Origin: an uncultured Lachnospiraceae bacterium
GTDB lineage: Bacteria > Bacillota > Clostridia > Lachnospirales > Lachnospiraceae
Assembly: GCA_910587105.1 (NCBI GenBank)
Contig: CAJUMB010000039.1
Location: forward strand, 1-34,062
Reading direction: 5' to 3'
DNA: 34,062 nucleotides
Below are positions 7,536 through 15,196 of this stretch, piece after piece. Made by a program: the position numbers and the translations under genes. Position 1 is the stretch's first letter. Each line of letters opens with the position of its first letter. Under the pieces are notes generated by a model, which was not told where the DNA came from, made no database searches, and saw nothing but the letters and a program-made list of their open reading frames with translations.

Positions 7536-9413
7536 CTACACTTCTTTATAGTCTGCATCAATTACGTCGTCATCATATCCTGCTTCATCGCCGCCGGAAG
7601 CCTGGCCGCCCATATTCATATCCGGGCCTGCTCCCTGGGCATCCTGTGCCCCGGACTGCTCATACATCTTGGCAAACAGTTTCTGTGCGCCGGTCATCAT
7701 CTTCTCCTGTGCTGCTTTCAGCTCAGCAACCTGTGCCTCTGTCATCTCTTCCGCATTGGTTTTCTCCAGCAGGTCTTTCAGGTCTTTCAGATCTGCTTCC
7801 ACTGCCGCTTTATCGGAAGCATCTAATTTATCGCCCACTTCTTCCAATGCCTTCTCAGTCTGGAATACCATGGAGTCTGCATCGTTTCTGGCATCAATGG
7901 CCTCTTTGCGCTTCTTATCCTGAGCCTCGTATTCACTGGCCTCTCTCACTGCCTTCTCAATGTCTTCATCGGACATATTGGAGCCTGCTGTAATGGTAAT
8001 CTTCTGCTCTTTTCCTGTGCCCAGGTCTTTTGCAGATACATTTACGATACCATTGGCATCAATATCAAAGGTTACTTCAATCTGAGGTACACCGCGCCTT
8101 GCAGGCGGAATTCCATCCAGACGGAACTGTCCCAGTGATTTATTATCTTTGGCGAACTGACGCTCACCCTGAACTACGTTAATATCAACAGCAGTCTGAT
8201 TGTCCGCTGCTGTGGAGAAAATCTGGCTCTTCTTCGTAGGAATCGTGGTATTTCTCTCGATCAAACGGGTAGCCACACCGCCCATGGTCTCAATGGACAG
8301 AGACAAAGGCGTAACATCCAGAAGCAGAATATCCCCTGCGCCTGCATCGCCGGCCAGCTTACCGCCCTGGATAGCAGCACCCAGTGCCACACATTCATCT
8401 GGATTCAAGCTCTTGCTGGGCTCTTTCCCTGTGAGCTGTTTTACTTTGTCCTGTACAGCCGGAATACGGGTAGAACCGCCCACCAAAAGCACCTGGCCCA
8501 GTTCAGAAGCATTCAGTCCTGCATCTGACAGCGCACGTTTTACAGGTTCTGCTGTCTTTTCCACCAGGTCATGAGTCAGCTCATCGAATTTTGCCCTGGT
8601 CAGGTTCATATCAAAATGCTTCGGTCCCTCATTGGTAGCTGTGATAAACGGCAGGTTGATATTGGTTGTGGTAGCAGAGGAAAGCTCTTTCTTTGCCTTT
8701 TCAGCTGCCTCTCTCAGTCTCTGGAGAGCCATCTTATCTGCAGATAAATCCACACCCTCAGCCGCCTTGAATTCAGCCAGCATGTAATCGGTAATCTTCT
8801 GGTCAAAGTCATCGCCGCCCAGACGGTTATTTCCCGCTGTTGACAACACTTCGATTACGCCTTCTCCGATCTCAATAATAGATACGTCGAAGGTACCGCC
8901 GCCCAGGTCGTATACCATAATCTTCTGTTCTTTTTCATTGTCCAGTCCGTATGCCAGAGCTGCTGCTGTGGGCTCGTTGATGATTCTCTTTACTTCCAGA
9001 CCGGCAATCTTTCCTGCATCCTTCGTTGCCTGTCTCTGTGCATCGTTGAAATAAGCAGGCACTGTGATTACCGCCTCTGCAACAGACTCACCCAGATAAT
9101 CTTCTGCATCCTTTTTCAGTTTCTGCAGGATCATTGCGGAAATCTCCTGGGGAGAATATTTCTTGCTGTCAATATTCACACGATAATCGCTTCCCATCTC
9201 CCTTTTAATGGAAGAAATTGTGTGGTCTGCATTGGTAACAGCCTGGCGCTTGGCAGGTTCACCCACCAGACGGTCATTATTCTTTGTAAACGCTACCACG
9301 GAAGGTGTGGTTCTGGCTCCCTCCGAGTTGGCCACTACCGTTGACTTTCCACCTTCCATAACTGCTACACAGCTGTTGGTTGTTCCCAAGTCAATTCCAA
9401 TAATTTTACTCAT
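7536..9413 (-). CDS. dnaK: Molecular chaperone DnaK (Hsp70)
   Basis: ATP-dependent cytosolic chaperone that folds and refolds proteins with DnaJ and GrpE. The 625-residue protein begins with the Hsp70 signature GIDLGTTNSC. It contains YDLGGGTFDVS, LLVGGSTRIPAV, the interdomain linker region DILLLDVTPLSL and a C-terminal acidic tail (DDDVIDADYKEV). These are all diagnostic. The length is slightly shorter than E. coli DnaK, as expected for Gram-positive homologues that lack a short insertion in the ATPase domain. AGGAGG precedes the ATG. It lies 72 nt after grpE in the CIRCE-controlled operon. Confidence 0.98.
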   Translation of the reverse strand: MSKIIGIDLGTTNSCVAVMEGGKSTVVANSEGARTTPSVVAFTKNNDRLVGEPAKRQAVTNADHTISSIKREMGSDYRVNIDSKKYSPQEISAMILQKLKKDAEDYLGESVAEAVITVPAYFNDAQRQATKDAGKIAGLEVKRIINEPTAAALAYGLDNEKEQKIMVYDLGGGTFDVSIIEIGEGVIEVLSTAGNNRLGGDDFDQKITDYMLAEFKAAEGVDLSADKMALQRLREAAEKAKKELSSATTTNINLPFITATNEGPKHFDMNLTRAKFDELTHDLVEKTAEPVKRALSDAGLNASELGQVLLVGGSTRIPAVQDKVKQLTGKEPSKSLNPDECVALGAAIQGGKLAGDAGAGDILLLDVTPLSLSIETMGGVATRLIERNTTIPTKKSQIFSTAADNQTAVDINVVQGERQFAKDNKSLGQFRLDGIPPARRGVPQIEVTFDIDANGIVNVSAKDLGTGKEQKITITAGSNMSDEDIEKAVREASEYEAQDKKRKEAIDARNDADSMVFQTEKALEEVGDKLDASDKAAVEADLKDLKDLLEKTNAEEMTEAQVAELKAAQEKMMTGAQKLFAKMYEQSGAQDAQGAGPDMNMGGQASGGDEAGYDDDVIDADYKEV

Positions 9414-9485
9414 AATTCATCCTCCTAATCTGAACATCCATATGAAAATACTAAACCACCTGAAACTACTAAATGTAAGCAGTAA

Positions 9486-10121
9486 CTAATTTGCCACTTT
9501 CACCATACTGTATCTCACTACAAAATCCTTATACAGATAACCCTTCTGCAGTTCTTCCACAATCACATTCTCTCCTGCCTCCGGGTCTTCCACATGCATC
9601 ACCGCATTGTGCAGGTCCGGGTTGAAAACCTGGCCCACTGCTTCGATGGGCGTTACCCCCATATCTGATAATGCTGTCATCAGCTGTTTATAAACCATCT
9701 GTATGCCCTCTGCAAAAGGATCCCCCTCCTGCGCAGACGCCAGACCTCTTTCAAAATTATCCACCACTGGAAGAATCTTCTCAATCACTTCCCTGGCGCC
9801 TACCACATACATACCGGCTTTTTCTTTCTCTGTACGCTTCCGGTAGTTATCAAATTCCGCCATGCTCCTCTGCAGACGGTCTGTCAGCTCCTCAATCTGC
9901 TCTGTTTTCTTATCTTTCTTTTCCGGTTCTTTGGCATCCGCCTGTTCTTCCCCAGACTCCTGGCCTTCCTGTGCTGTCTCACCGGATTCCTCTCTGCCAG
10001 CCTCTTCCTGTGCTGCTTCCTGATTATCTCCGGTCATTTCCGGCCCCTGATGCTCCTGTTCCATTTCCTGACACGGTTCTTCTTCCTGGATTTCTTCCGG
10101 CTTCCTGCTCTCTTCAGACAA
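9486..10121 (-). CDS. grpE: Nucleotide exchange factor GrpE (TTG start)
   Basis: Homodimeric exchange factor that releases ADP from DnaK. The 211-residue protein has a long low-complexity acidic N-terminus (Glu/Gln-rich, about 1-65), a coiled-coil segment (EQIEELTDRLQRSMAEFDNY region) and the C-terminal beta domain with the signature VVDNFERGL and HNAVMHVEDPEAGEN. The start appears to be TTG at 10121: GGAGAAAG lies just upstream and there is no in-frame ATG nearby. A TTG start may set low expression relative to dnaK. It is located between hrcA (33 nt) and dnaK (72 nt). Confidence 0.95.
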   Translation of the reverse strand: MSEESRKPEEIQEEEPCQEMEQEHQGPEMTGDNQEAAQEEAGREESGETAQEGQESGEEQADAKEPEKKDKKTEQIEELTDRLQRSMAEFDNYRKRTEKEKAGMYVVGAREVIEKILPVVDNFERGLASAQEGDPFAEGIQMVYKQLMTALSDMGVTPIEAVGQVFNPDLHNAVMHVEDPEAGENVIVEELQKGYLYKDFVVRYSMVKVAN

Positions 10122-10154
10122 TGCTTTCTCCTGCCTTTCTATTATTCCAATGCT

Positions 10155-11186
10155 CTATGTTTTCCGGAACATGGTATCAAGCTGGGCCCGCAGCACCTTC
10201 AGACTGTCTACCACATTCTCATAATCCATACGTTTCGGCCCCACAATACCAATCGTCCCGCGGATTCCTTCCCCCAGTTCATAGGTTGCAGTCACCACAC
10301 TGCAGTCCTTCATGGTCTTGATGGGAGCTTCGTCGCCGATATATACCTGAATTCCTGTGCTCTCCTCGTCCGCCATGGTCTCCTTTACCAGATCCACAAG
10401 CTGCTGTTTTTCCTCAAATGTAGATATGAATTCACTGGCCTTAGAGCTGTCGCTGAGTTCTGGATATTTGAATATATTTGTGGCACCTGATGTGTAAATC
10501 TCCAGATCTTCATCCACCTGAATCACATTGGCAACTGCATCCAGCACACTTCCCACAACTTTCCCGTACTGGCCCGCCTGTTCCCTTAACTGGGCAATCA
10601 TCCCCAGATTAATCTCCGCAGCCGGAATCCCGTTGAGAGTGTTGTTCAACAGAAAATTCAGTTTAAAAATCGTATCATCACTCATCTGTTCTTCCAGATC
10701 AATGATCTCATTGCGGATACGGTTTGCGGCAGTGACCACCACCACCACCAGCTGAAGACTATTCAGCCTGGATAATTGGATGAATTTCAGACGGTCACTG
10801 GAAAATGTGGGGGCTGATATCAGTGTGGCATACTGGGTATCCTGTGCCAGCGTCTTCACAACCTGCTTCAGCACTTTCTCCATCTTATCGGTCTTTTCAA
10901 TCATCAGTTCTTTAATATCCGCAATTTCCTTATCTTTTTCGACCATCAGAGCGTCCACATACAGACGATAGCCTTTATCTGAGGGAATTCTCCCTGCAGA
11001 AGTATGGGGCTGGAGTATATATCCCATCTCCTCCAGATCCGACATCTCATTGCGTATTGTGGCGGAGCTCAGGTTCAAATCCGAAAACTTCGAAATGGTT
11101 CTGGAACCCACCGGCTCCCCCGTCTCCAGATATGTTTGGATAATTGCCTTCAGAATTTTCTTCTTCCGCCCATCCAATTGTTCCAT
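10155..11186 (-). CDS. hrcA: Heat-inducible transcription repressor HrcA
   Basis: Repressor that binds CIRCE and is kept active by GroEL in the known systems. The 343-residue protein has an N-terminal winged helix (starting LDGRKKKILKAIIQTYLETG, with SSATIRNEMSDLEEMGY) and a C-terminal GAF-like domain with VGPKRMDYENVV near the end. Both are typical of the family. AGGAAAGGAG precedes the ATG. A perfect CIRCE lies 49 nt upstream, so it represses its own operon with grpE, dnaK and dnaJ. Confidence 0.97.
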   Translation of the reverse strand: MEQLDGRKKKILKAIIQTYLETGEPVGSRTISKFSDLNLSSATIRNEMSDLEEMGYILQPHTSAGRIPSDKGYRLYVDALMVEKDKEIADIKELMIEKTDKMEKVLKQVVKTLAQDTQYATLISAPTFSSDRLKFIQLSRLNSLQLVVVVVTAANRIRNEIIDLEEQMSDDTIFKLNFLLNNTLNGIPAAEINLGMIAQLREQAGQYGKVVGSVLDAVANVIQVDEDLEIYTSGATNIFKYPELSDSSKASEFISTFEEKQQLVDLVKETMADEESTGIQVYIGDEAPIKTMKDCSVVTATYELGEGIRGTIGIVGPKRMDYENVVDSLKVLRAQLDTMFRKT

Positions 11187-11234
11187 CCCCCTGCTCCTTT
11201 CCTCTCCCCGGGTGTGTGAGATTGCCGGGGGTTG

Positions 11235-11261
11235 TTAGCACTCATTCTTTTGGAGTGCTAA
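11235..11261 (-). promoter_or_regulatory. CIRCE operator
   Basis: TTAGCACTC, a 9-nt spacer, then GAGTGCTAA: a perfect match to the CIRCE consensus bound by HrcA. It lies just downstream of the hrcA -10 box, over the expected transcription start, so bound HrcA would block initiation. Confidence 0.98.
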
Positions 11262-11273
11262 TATCTTGATAAC

Positions 11274-11302
11274 AATATACACCCCGCCTCTTTGTTTGTC
11301 AA
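11274..11302 (-). promoter_or_regulatory. Housekeeping promoter of the hrcA operon
   Basis: On the minus strand, a perfect TTGACA (11297-11302), 17-nt spacer, TATATT (11274-11279). The predicted start is near 11267, just before CIRCE. The -35 lies in the loop and the spacer in an arm of a GC-rich palindrome at 11280-11313. Confidence 0.92.
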
Positions 11303-11313
11303 GAGGCGGGGTG
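11280..11313. terminator. Perfect 13-bp palindrome overlapping the hrcA promoter
   Basis: CACCCCGCCTCTT, 8-nt loop, AAGAGGCGGGGTG. On the plus strand it is followed by AAATTTTTT, an excellent rho-independent terminator for transcription entering the heat-shock operon antisense. On the minus strand it would lie at the end of the URO-D-family transcript but is followed by only a weak U-tract. Confidence 0.75.
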
Positions 11314-11354
11314 AAATTTTTTAATAAAGATGGTCCCAGATTCAACCTTATTAC

Positions 11355-11390
11355 TCTATCCAGTTAGAAATTGTAGTATGGAGATGTATG
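11355..11390 (+). repeat. 36-nt inverted repeat, left copy
   Basis: Begins TCTATCCAGTTAGAAATTG. The reverse complement occurs at 14458-14493 with only two transitions over 36 nt. The pair encloses the URO-D-family gene, the deoR gene and trmB. Confidence 0.75.
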
Positions 11391-11413
11391 CCAGTTTCAT
11401 AGTTTGAAGATTT

Positions 11414-12541
11414 TTATCTGGTGTAAGTGCCTGTCTCTTTTGCCATAGCGGCAAAGTTCACAATATTCTCAAGGGGCATATCATCCTGGAAATTGCTGGT
11501 GGGCGCCATAATATAACCACCATCTTTTCCCAGCGAACGTATCCGCTCCTCCATTTCCCGTTTCAACACATCCTTTCCATATATCAGAGCAGTCTGTTCG
11601 TCAATGGCCCCATGGAAAATCAATCTATCCCCGAACTCCTCCTGCAGACGGTATGTATCCATCTCTGCGGCAGAATGCTGAATAGGATTGAGCACATCAA
11701 TTCCCGCCTCAATCAGATCCGGAATCAGTTTGTACACAGAACCACAGGTATGGTGGAAGATTTTCGCATGGGGGGCTTTCGAGCGGATAAAATCATTGAG
11801 TTTCCTGCGCCTTGGCAGAATCATCTCACGAAACAGCTGCGGCGACATCATGGGGCCTTTCTGCGTCCCGTAATCATCTGCCGTCTCCACCATCTGCACA
11901 TATTTTCCCGCATCTTTCAACAGCACATCATACATGGCCATCTGGATATCCAGAATCTGGTCCAGCAGATAACCGGCAAAATCCTTTTCCGTCATCATAT
12001 CGACCAAAAAATTCTCCATACCCCTTAGTTCCCATGCCAGTTCAAAAAAACCATGAGAGACTGCACGGGCCGCCAGGGCATAGTCTGTGTTATAATACAA
12101 ATCTTCGATGCGCTCCTTGAGTCCTCTGTCCCTTCCAGGCGCATAGGGGTCCGGCCAGGGGTATGCCTTCAGATCTTCGATAGAATCTGCATCCTCCAGA
12201 GGATTACTGGAATTCTGGGAAAGCCCGGTTTTCATAGTTTTCTGAATCCCCCACTCCGTCACCGCTGTATCCTGTCCGTCGAAACCGGTTTTTGCACTTT
12301 CCGGCGGCATCAGAAATACGTGTCTGAAATCGCTCCCTATCTTTTCCAGCACCTTGTCATTATAGACAGCCGCCGACTCATCCGGGCGAAATACAATATC
12401 ACCGTCAGTAATACCAAAATACTCCTTCACTCTTTTCATGGTGGGATTGGTAAAGCCCGATGCGGTGGAACCCAAGTCTACCGCCACCCTGTCCGGTTTC
12501 TTATGGTCTAAGATAAGCTGCACTCTTTCTCTCGAAGTCAT
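11414..12541 (-). CDS. Uroporphyrinogen decarboxylase-fold (MtaA/CmuA-like) protein
   Basis: A 375-residue protein of the URO-D superfamily, nearer to corrinoid:coenzyme M-type methyltransferases than to HemE. It starts with MTSRERVQLILDHKKPDRV, typical of this branch. It has a candidate zinc-binding HHTCGS (His263/264, Cys266) and the conserved C-terminal stretch APTSNFQDDMPLENI. Relatives move methyl groups between a corrinoid protein and a thiol or folate acceptor; the substrate here is unknown, and no corrinoid protein or MtaB-like gene is visible nearby. The start at 12541 has AAAGGAGGG upstream; nine earlier codons lack a site. It has its own promoter and probable DeoR operators (see 12587-12694). 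Confidence 0.75.
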   Translation of the reverse strand: MTSRERVQLILDHKKPDRVAVDLGSTASGFTNPTMKRVKEYFGITDGDIVFRPDESAAVYNDKVLEKIGSDFRHVFLMPPESAKTGFDGQDTAVTEWGIQKTMKTGLSQNSSNPLEDADSIEDLKAYPWPDPYAPGRDRGLKERIEDLYYNTDYALAARAVSHGFFELAWELRGMENFLVDMMTEKDFAGYLLDQILDIQMAMYDVLLKDAGKYVQMVETADDYGTQKGPMMSPQLFREMILPRRRKLNDFIRSKAPHAKIFHHTCGSVYKLIPDLIEAGIDVLNPIQHSAAEMDTYRLQEEFGDRLIFHGAIDEQTALIYGKDVLKREMEERIRSLGKDGGYIMAPTSNFQDDMPLENIVNFAAMAKETGTYTR

Positions 12542-12586
12542 ATTGACATACCCTCCTTTAAGATTCACTCAACATGAATTTCTTTC

Positions 12587-12694
12587 CAAACATATTTTGT
12601 TTGTATTGTTTTATTTATGTTTGAATTAAACCATATTTTTTAAATTTTGTCAATACCAAAATGTACTTTTTCATATCAAACATTTTTTCAAACA
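12587..12694 (-). promoter_or_regulatory. Cluster of TGTTTG half-sites (candidate DeoR operators)
   Basis: Five copies of TGTTTG or its complement: 12587-12592 and 12598-12603 (an inverted pair with 5-nt spacer), 12618-12623 (touching the -10 box), and 12677-12682 and 12689-12694 (direct repeats 12 nt apart). One more lies in the deoR promoter spacer (13651-13656). The DeoR regulator upstream is the obvious candidate binder. Confidence 0.5.
12625..12653 (-). promoter_or_regulatory. Promoter of the URO-D-family gene
   Basis: On the minus strand, perfect TTGACA (12648-12653), 17-nt spacer, TTTAAT (12625-12630). The leader is about 75 nt and contains the inverted TGTTTG pair. Confidence 0.85.
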
Positions 12695-12695
12695 A

Positions 12696-12724
12696 TCAAA
12701 ACAAAGAATCCTGTAAAGCAGGAT
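12696..12724 (-). terminator. Probable deoR terminator
   Basis: On the minus strand ATCCTG, 5-nt loop, CAGGAT, followed by the U-rich TCTTTGTTTT. The stem is short (6 bp). It separates the deoR transcript from the next promoter. Confidence 0.5.
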
Positions 12725-12814
12725 ACTCCGCCTGTATGATAAAAAAACAGAGCTTATAGAAATCTCCTTTGATCATCTCTACAGCTCCCATATACACACT
12801 TGGATGCATCTGTA

Positions 12815-13591
12815 TTATGCCTTTATTATGTTTACTCCCAGCTCTTTATACTTCTCCAGAAAAACCTCCGGTGCTTTTTCATCAGTGAGCAGTGAAAAAC
12901 TTTTATCCATACGGCTGACTTTCACCAGACTTGCTGTGCCCAGCTTCGAATGGTCCGCTAAAACAATAATCTTGTTGGAAATTGTCAATAATTTCTTCAG
13001 AAGGGACGCATATTTATCGTCGTAGCAGTAGAGGTACCCCGCCTCGTCTATGGCAGACGTGCCCATAAATGTACAATCTGCTGATAGATAATCCAGCATC
13101 TGCTCCGCAAGGAAACCATTGACGCTCATGGAAGGCGAGTACACTTTCCCCCCCAGCAGCATCACACTGTTGTCAGAATTTCTGCCCAAAGTATAGGCAA
13201 TGTCCAGATTATCTGTCACTGCAGTGACTGGTATCGTATAATCAATGCTTCTCACCATTTCAGATATTGTGGAGCCTGACATCAGCATAACGGAATTTAT
13301 CTCTTTGCAGAGAAGCAGTTCTTTTAAATACTGTCCGGCTCTCTGCCCTATCGCCTTTTTCTCCTCCGGACATTCCTCCATACCGTTCACTGGCAGCAGG
13401 CTTTTTGGTTCCCCGGAAGAGATAGATGCCCCTCCATGATATCTTGCCACAATGCCTTTTTGTTCTAATTCAATCAGATCCCTCCGGATTGTCATATCCG
13501 AAACCTTCAGCCGGGAAGCCAGTTCCATTACACCAGCCTCTTTCTGGACACGGAGTATCTGCTCAATCTGTTCTAACCGATTATTTTTCAT
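12815..13591 (-). CDS. DeoR/GlpR-family transcriptional regulator
   Basis: A 258-residue sugar-metabolism type repressor. The N-terminal helix-turn-helix (about 1-55) contains ELASRLKVSDMTIRRDLIELEQKG and ends in YHGGAS, the family signature. The C-terminal DeoRC sensor domain (about 75-235) resembles ribose-5-phosphate isomerase and usually binds a sugar phosphate; the MSGSTISEMVRSI segment is the expected phosphate-loop region. Its promoter spacer carries a TGTTTG half-site, suggesting autoregulation, and the downstream URO-D-family promoter has five. I infer it controls that gene. The effector cannot be read from sequence. Confidence 0.92.
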   Translation of the reverse strand: MKNNRLEQIEQILRVQKEAGVMELASRLKVSDMTIRRDLIELEQKGIVARYHGGASISSGEPKSLLPVNGMEECPEEKKAIGQRAGQYLKELLLCKEINSVMLMSGSTISEMVRSIDYTIPVTAVTDNLDIAYTLGRNSDNSVMLLGGKVYSPSMSVNGFLAEQMLDYLSADCTFMGTSAIDEAGYLYCYDDKYASLLKKLLTISNKIIVLADHSKLGTASLVKVSRMDKSFSLLTDEKAPEVFLEKYKELGVNIIKA

Positions 13592-13634
13592 ATTTCCCTT
13601 CCCGCGATCTCTCTATTCTCTGTTCATATGTTTT

Positions 13635-13663
13635 ATTATAACCCACAGTTCAAACATTTTCAA
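13635..13663 (-). promoter_or_regulatory. Promoter of the deoR-type gene
   Basis: On the minus strand TTGAAA (13658-13663), 17-nt spacer, TATAAT (13635-13640). The spacer holds ATGTTTGA, a half-site like those upstream of the URO-D-family gene. Confidence 0.85.
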
Positions 13664-13679
13664 TCAGCAGATTCACCTC

Positions 13680-13708
13680 TTGATTCTTGCCCAAATTACA
13701 GCTATACT
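13680..13708 (+). promoter_or_regulatory. Promoter of trmB
   Basis: TTGATT (13680-13685), 17-nt spacer, TATACT (13703-13708), 34 nt before the trmB ATG. It lies back to back with the deoR promoter. Confidence 0.75.
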
Positions 13709-13742
13709 AAATGCAAACGGAAAGACAGGGAGTATTTAGACT

Positions 13743-14393
13743 ATGCGTTTAAGAAATATACCAGAAGCAAAAGACATTGTAGCAGACAGCCCCTATGTCA
13801 TCCAGGAGCCTGTGCTCTGGAGGGGCCGCTGGGACAGCCTGTGGAGTGCCCCCCGCCCCATTCATCTGGAAATCGGCATGGGAAAGGGCCGTTTTTTGAT
13901 GGAAATGAGCCTGCAGCATCCGGAAATCAATTATCTGGGCATGGAATTATATGACAGCGTGCTGCTGCGTGCCCTCCAGAAAAGACAGTCCATGGACGAG
14001 CCCCTGGAAAACCTATATTTCCTGTGCACTGACGCGCGGACACTCACTGATATATTCGGAAAAAATGAAATCCAGAAAATATATTTGAATTTCTCGGACC
14101 CCTGGCCCAAAGTACGCCATGCCAAACGGCGTCTTACCTCACACCAGTTTCTGGACCGCTACCAGCAGATTCTTCCCCCAGACGGAACAGTGGAATTTAA
14201 AACAGACAACCTGGATTTATTTGAATTTTCACTACAGGAAATCAGAGAATCCGGCTGGAACCTCATCGCATACACATATGACCTGCACAGTGACAGCACG
14301 ATGAATCAGGGAAATATCATGACGGAATATGAAGAAAAATTTTCCGCCCTGGGAAACCCCATATATAAACTGATTGCACAGACCCCTGGCTGA
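13743..14393 (+). CDS. trmB: tRNA (guanine-N7)-methyltransferase TrmB
   Basis: Forms m7G46 in the variable loop of tRNAs using SAM. The 216-residue class I methyltransferase has the SAM motif EIGMGKGRFL (about 41-50), NYLGMELYDSVLLRA and the catalytic/recognition motif NFSDPWPKVRHAKRRL, all diagnostic of TrmB. Its length is usual. A GGGAG site precedes the ATG. It stands alone on the plus strand, divergent from the deoR-type gene, and no clear terminator follows. Confidence 0.96.
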   Translation: MRLRNIPEAKDIVADSPYVIQEPVLWRGRWDSLWSAPRPIHLEIGMGKGRFLMEMSLQHPEINYLGMELYDSVLLRALQKRQSMDEPLENLYFLCTDARTLTDIFGKNEIQKIYLNFSDPWPKVRHAKRRLTSHQFLDRYQQILPPDGTVEFKTDNLDLFEFSLQEIRESGWNLIAYTYDLHSDSTMNQGNIMTEYEEKFSALGNPIYKLIAQTPG

Positions 14394-14457
14394 AACTTTT
14401 CGGCACAGCAGGCATATTATAATTTAGAAGCTGCAGAGACCCGGCACTGGCACGCAA

Positions 14458-14493
14458 CATGCATCTCCATACTGCAATTTCTAACTGGATAGA
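14458..14493 (-). repeat. 36-nt inverted repeat, right copy
   Basis: Reverse complement of 11355-11390 with two mismatches. It is followed at once by a partial TAGAGCGT and a full dispersed-repeat core at 14498. Confidence 0.75.
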
Positions 14494-14497
14494 GCGT

Positions 14498-14521
14498 TAG
14501 AGCGTGTTTGAAAATTCATTC
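14498..14521 (+). repeat. Dispersed repeat core
   Basis: TAGAGCGTGTTTGAAAATTC plus ATTC. It matches the core at 1-102 (minus strand), 17003 and elsewhere. A truncated TAGAGCGT lies directly before it at 14490-14497. Confidence 0.6.
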
Positions 14522-14536
14522 ATTTCAAGATATTTT

Positions 14537-14698
14537 ATGTGTAAAAAAAATCGAAAAAAATGCAGGAAATTACAAACGCTTTTTAGTCAGTGGTCATACA
14601 AGCACTGCGATATAGATTTATACATGTTACGCCTGAGAAAATGTCTGGAAGAAACCAATGAAGCATTAAAAAAATGCTGCCGGAAAAAGTGTAAATAG
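14537..14698 (+). CDS. Doubtful small Lys/Cys-rich reading frame
   Basis: A 53-codon frame starting MCKKNRKKCRK and ending KKCCRKKCK, with seven cysteines and many lysines. No ribosome binding site precedes the ATG. A frame beginning further up would start inside the dispersed repeat. I do not recognise it. It could be chance in an AT-rich spacer or a small basic protein. Confidence 0.2.
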   Translation: MCKKNRKKCRKLQTLFSQWSYKHCDIDLYMLRLRKCLEETNEALKKCCRKKCK

Positions 14699-14736
14699 AA
14701 TCAAGTTCATCTCATCTCACAGCCTCGAAGCATACA

Positions 14737-14835
14737 TCATTGTTGTCTGCCCGCCATCTGTAACAAGCAGATTGCAGCATTCTCATAAATTGTGCGGCCC
14801 ATCTGCAGTCTCATGGTATACTTCGGGGCATTCAT
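14737..14835 (-). CDS. Candidate 32-residue small protein
   Basis: Short frame beginning MNAPKYTMRLQMGRTIYENA and ending LLQMAGRQQ. It deserves listing only because GAAAGGAG sits at workable distance before the ATG and TATAAT lies further upstream (minus strand), although no convincing -35 accompanies it. I do not recognise the product. Existence is uncertain. Confidence 0.3.
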   Translation of the reverse strand: MNAPKYTMRLQMGRTIYENAAICLLQMAGRQQ

Positions 14836-14941
14836 ACCGCTCCTTTCTTGTGCGATTTTGTATTATATTCCCAACCGCTCCGCATTTTTTATGCATTTTA
14901 TACAACATTCTAAAATTCCTAAAAATTTTGTAAAAAAATGC

Positions 14942-14970
14942 TTGCTTTTTTATGAATCATCCCTTATAAT
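14942..14970 (+). promoter_or_regulatory. Promoter of tRNA-Lys
   Basis: TTGCTT (14942-14947), 17-nt spacer, perfect TATAAT (14965-14970). Transcription would begin near 14977, about 30 nt before the mature tRNA. Confidence 0.85.
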
Positions 14971-15007
14971 AATGCTTGCACGTGAGGGAAAACAAAATAA
15001 AACGCAT

Positions 15008-15080
15008 GCGCGATTAGCTCAGCTGGCAGAGCACCTGACTCTTAATCAGGGTGTCCAGGGTTCGAACCCCTGATCGCGCA
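15008..15080 (+). tRNA. tRNA-Lys (anticodon CTT)
   Basis: A complete 73-nt cloverleaf. The acceptor stem GCGCGAT pairs with ATCGCGC, the D arm contains AGCTC/GAGC, the anticodon stem CCTGA/TCAGG encloses loop CTCTTAA (anticodon CTT), and the T arm is CAGGG-TTCGAAC-CCCTG. The 3' CCA is not encoded. It has its own promoter. CTT reads AAG codons. Confidence 0.97.
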
Positions 15081-15110
15081 TTAAAAGGCACTGTTTTTGG
15101 TGAGTTAAGG

Positions 15111-15131
15111 GCACTGGGGGCGGTGTTTTTT
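15111..15131 (+). terminator. tRNA-Lys terminator
   Basis: CACTG, loop GGGG, CGGTG, then a T6 run and more T-rich sequence. The 5-bp stem has one G-U pair; it is short but well placed. Confidence 0.5.
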
Positions 15132-15156
15132 ATTTGCTTTTTTCCGTACCATAGTT

Positions 15157-15193
15157 GAAAATTCCAGCCTGCAGAACGCTCTACAGGCTGGAT
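15157..15193 (-). terminator. Terminator after the rhamnulokinase-type gene
   Basis: On the minus strand CCAGCCTG (15184-15191), 12-nt loop, CAGGCTGG (15164-15171), followed by AATTTTC. It lies just after the stop codon. Confidence 0.75.
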
Positions 15194-15196
15194 TCA

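Larger units (their letters stand above)
14394..15007. other. Long intergenic region between trmB and tRNA-Lys
   Basis: Holds the right copy of a 36-nt inverted repeat, a TAGAGCGTGT repeat, two doubtful small reading frames (one per strand) and the tRNA promoter. The remainder is AT-rich, with no further gene I can support. Confidence 0.6.
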
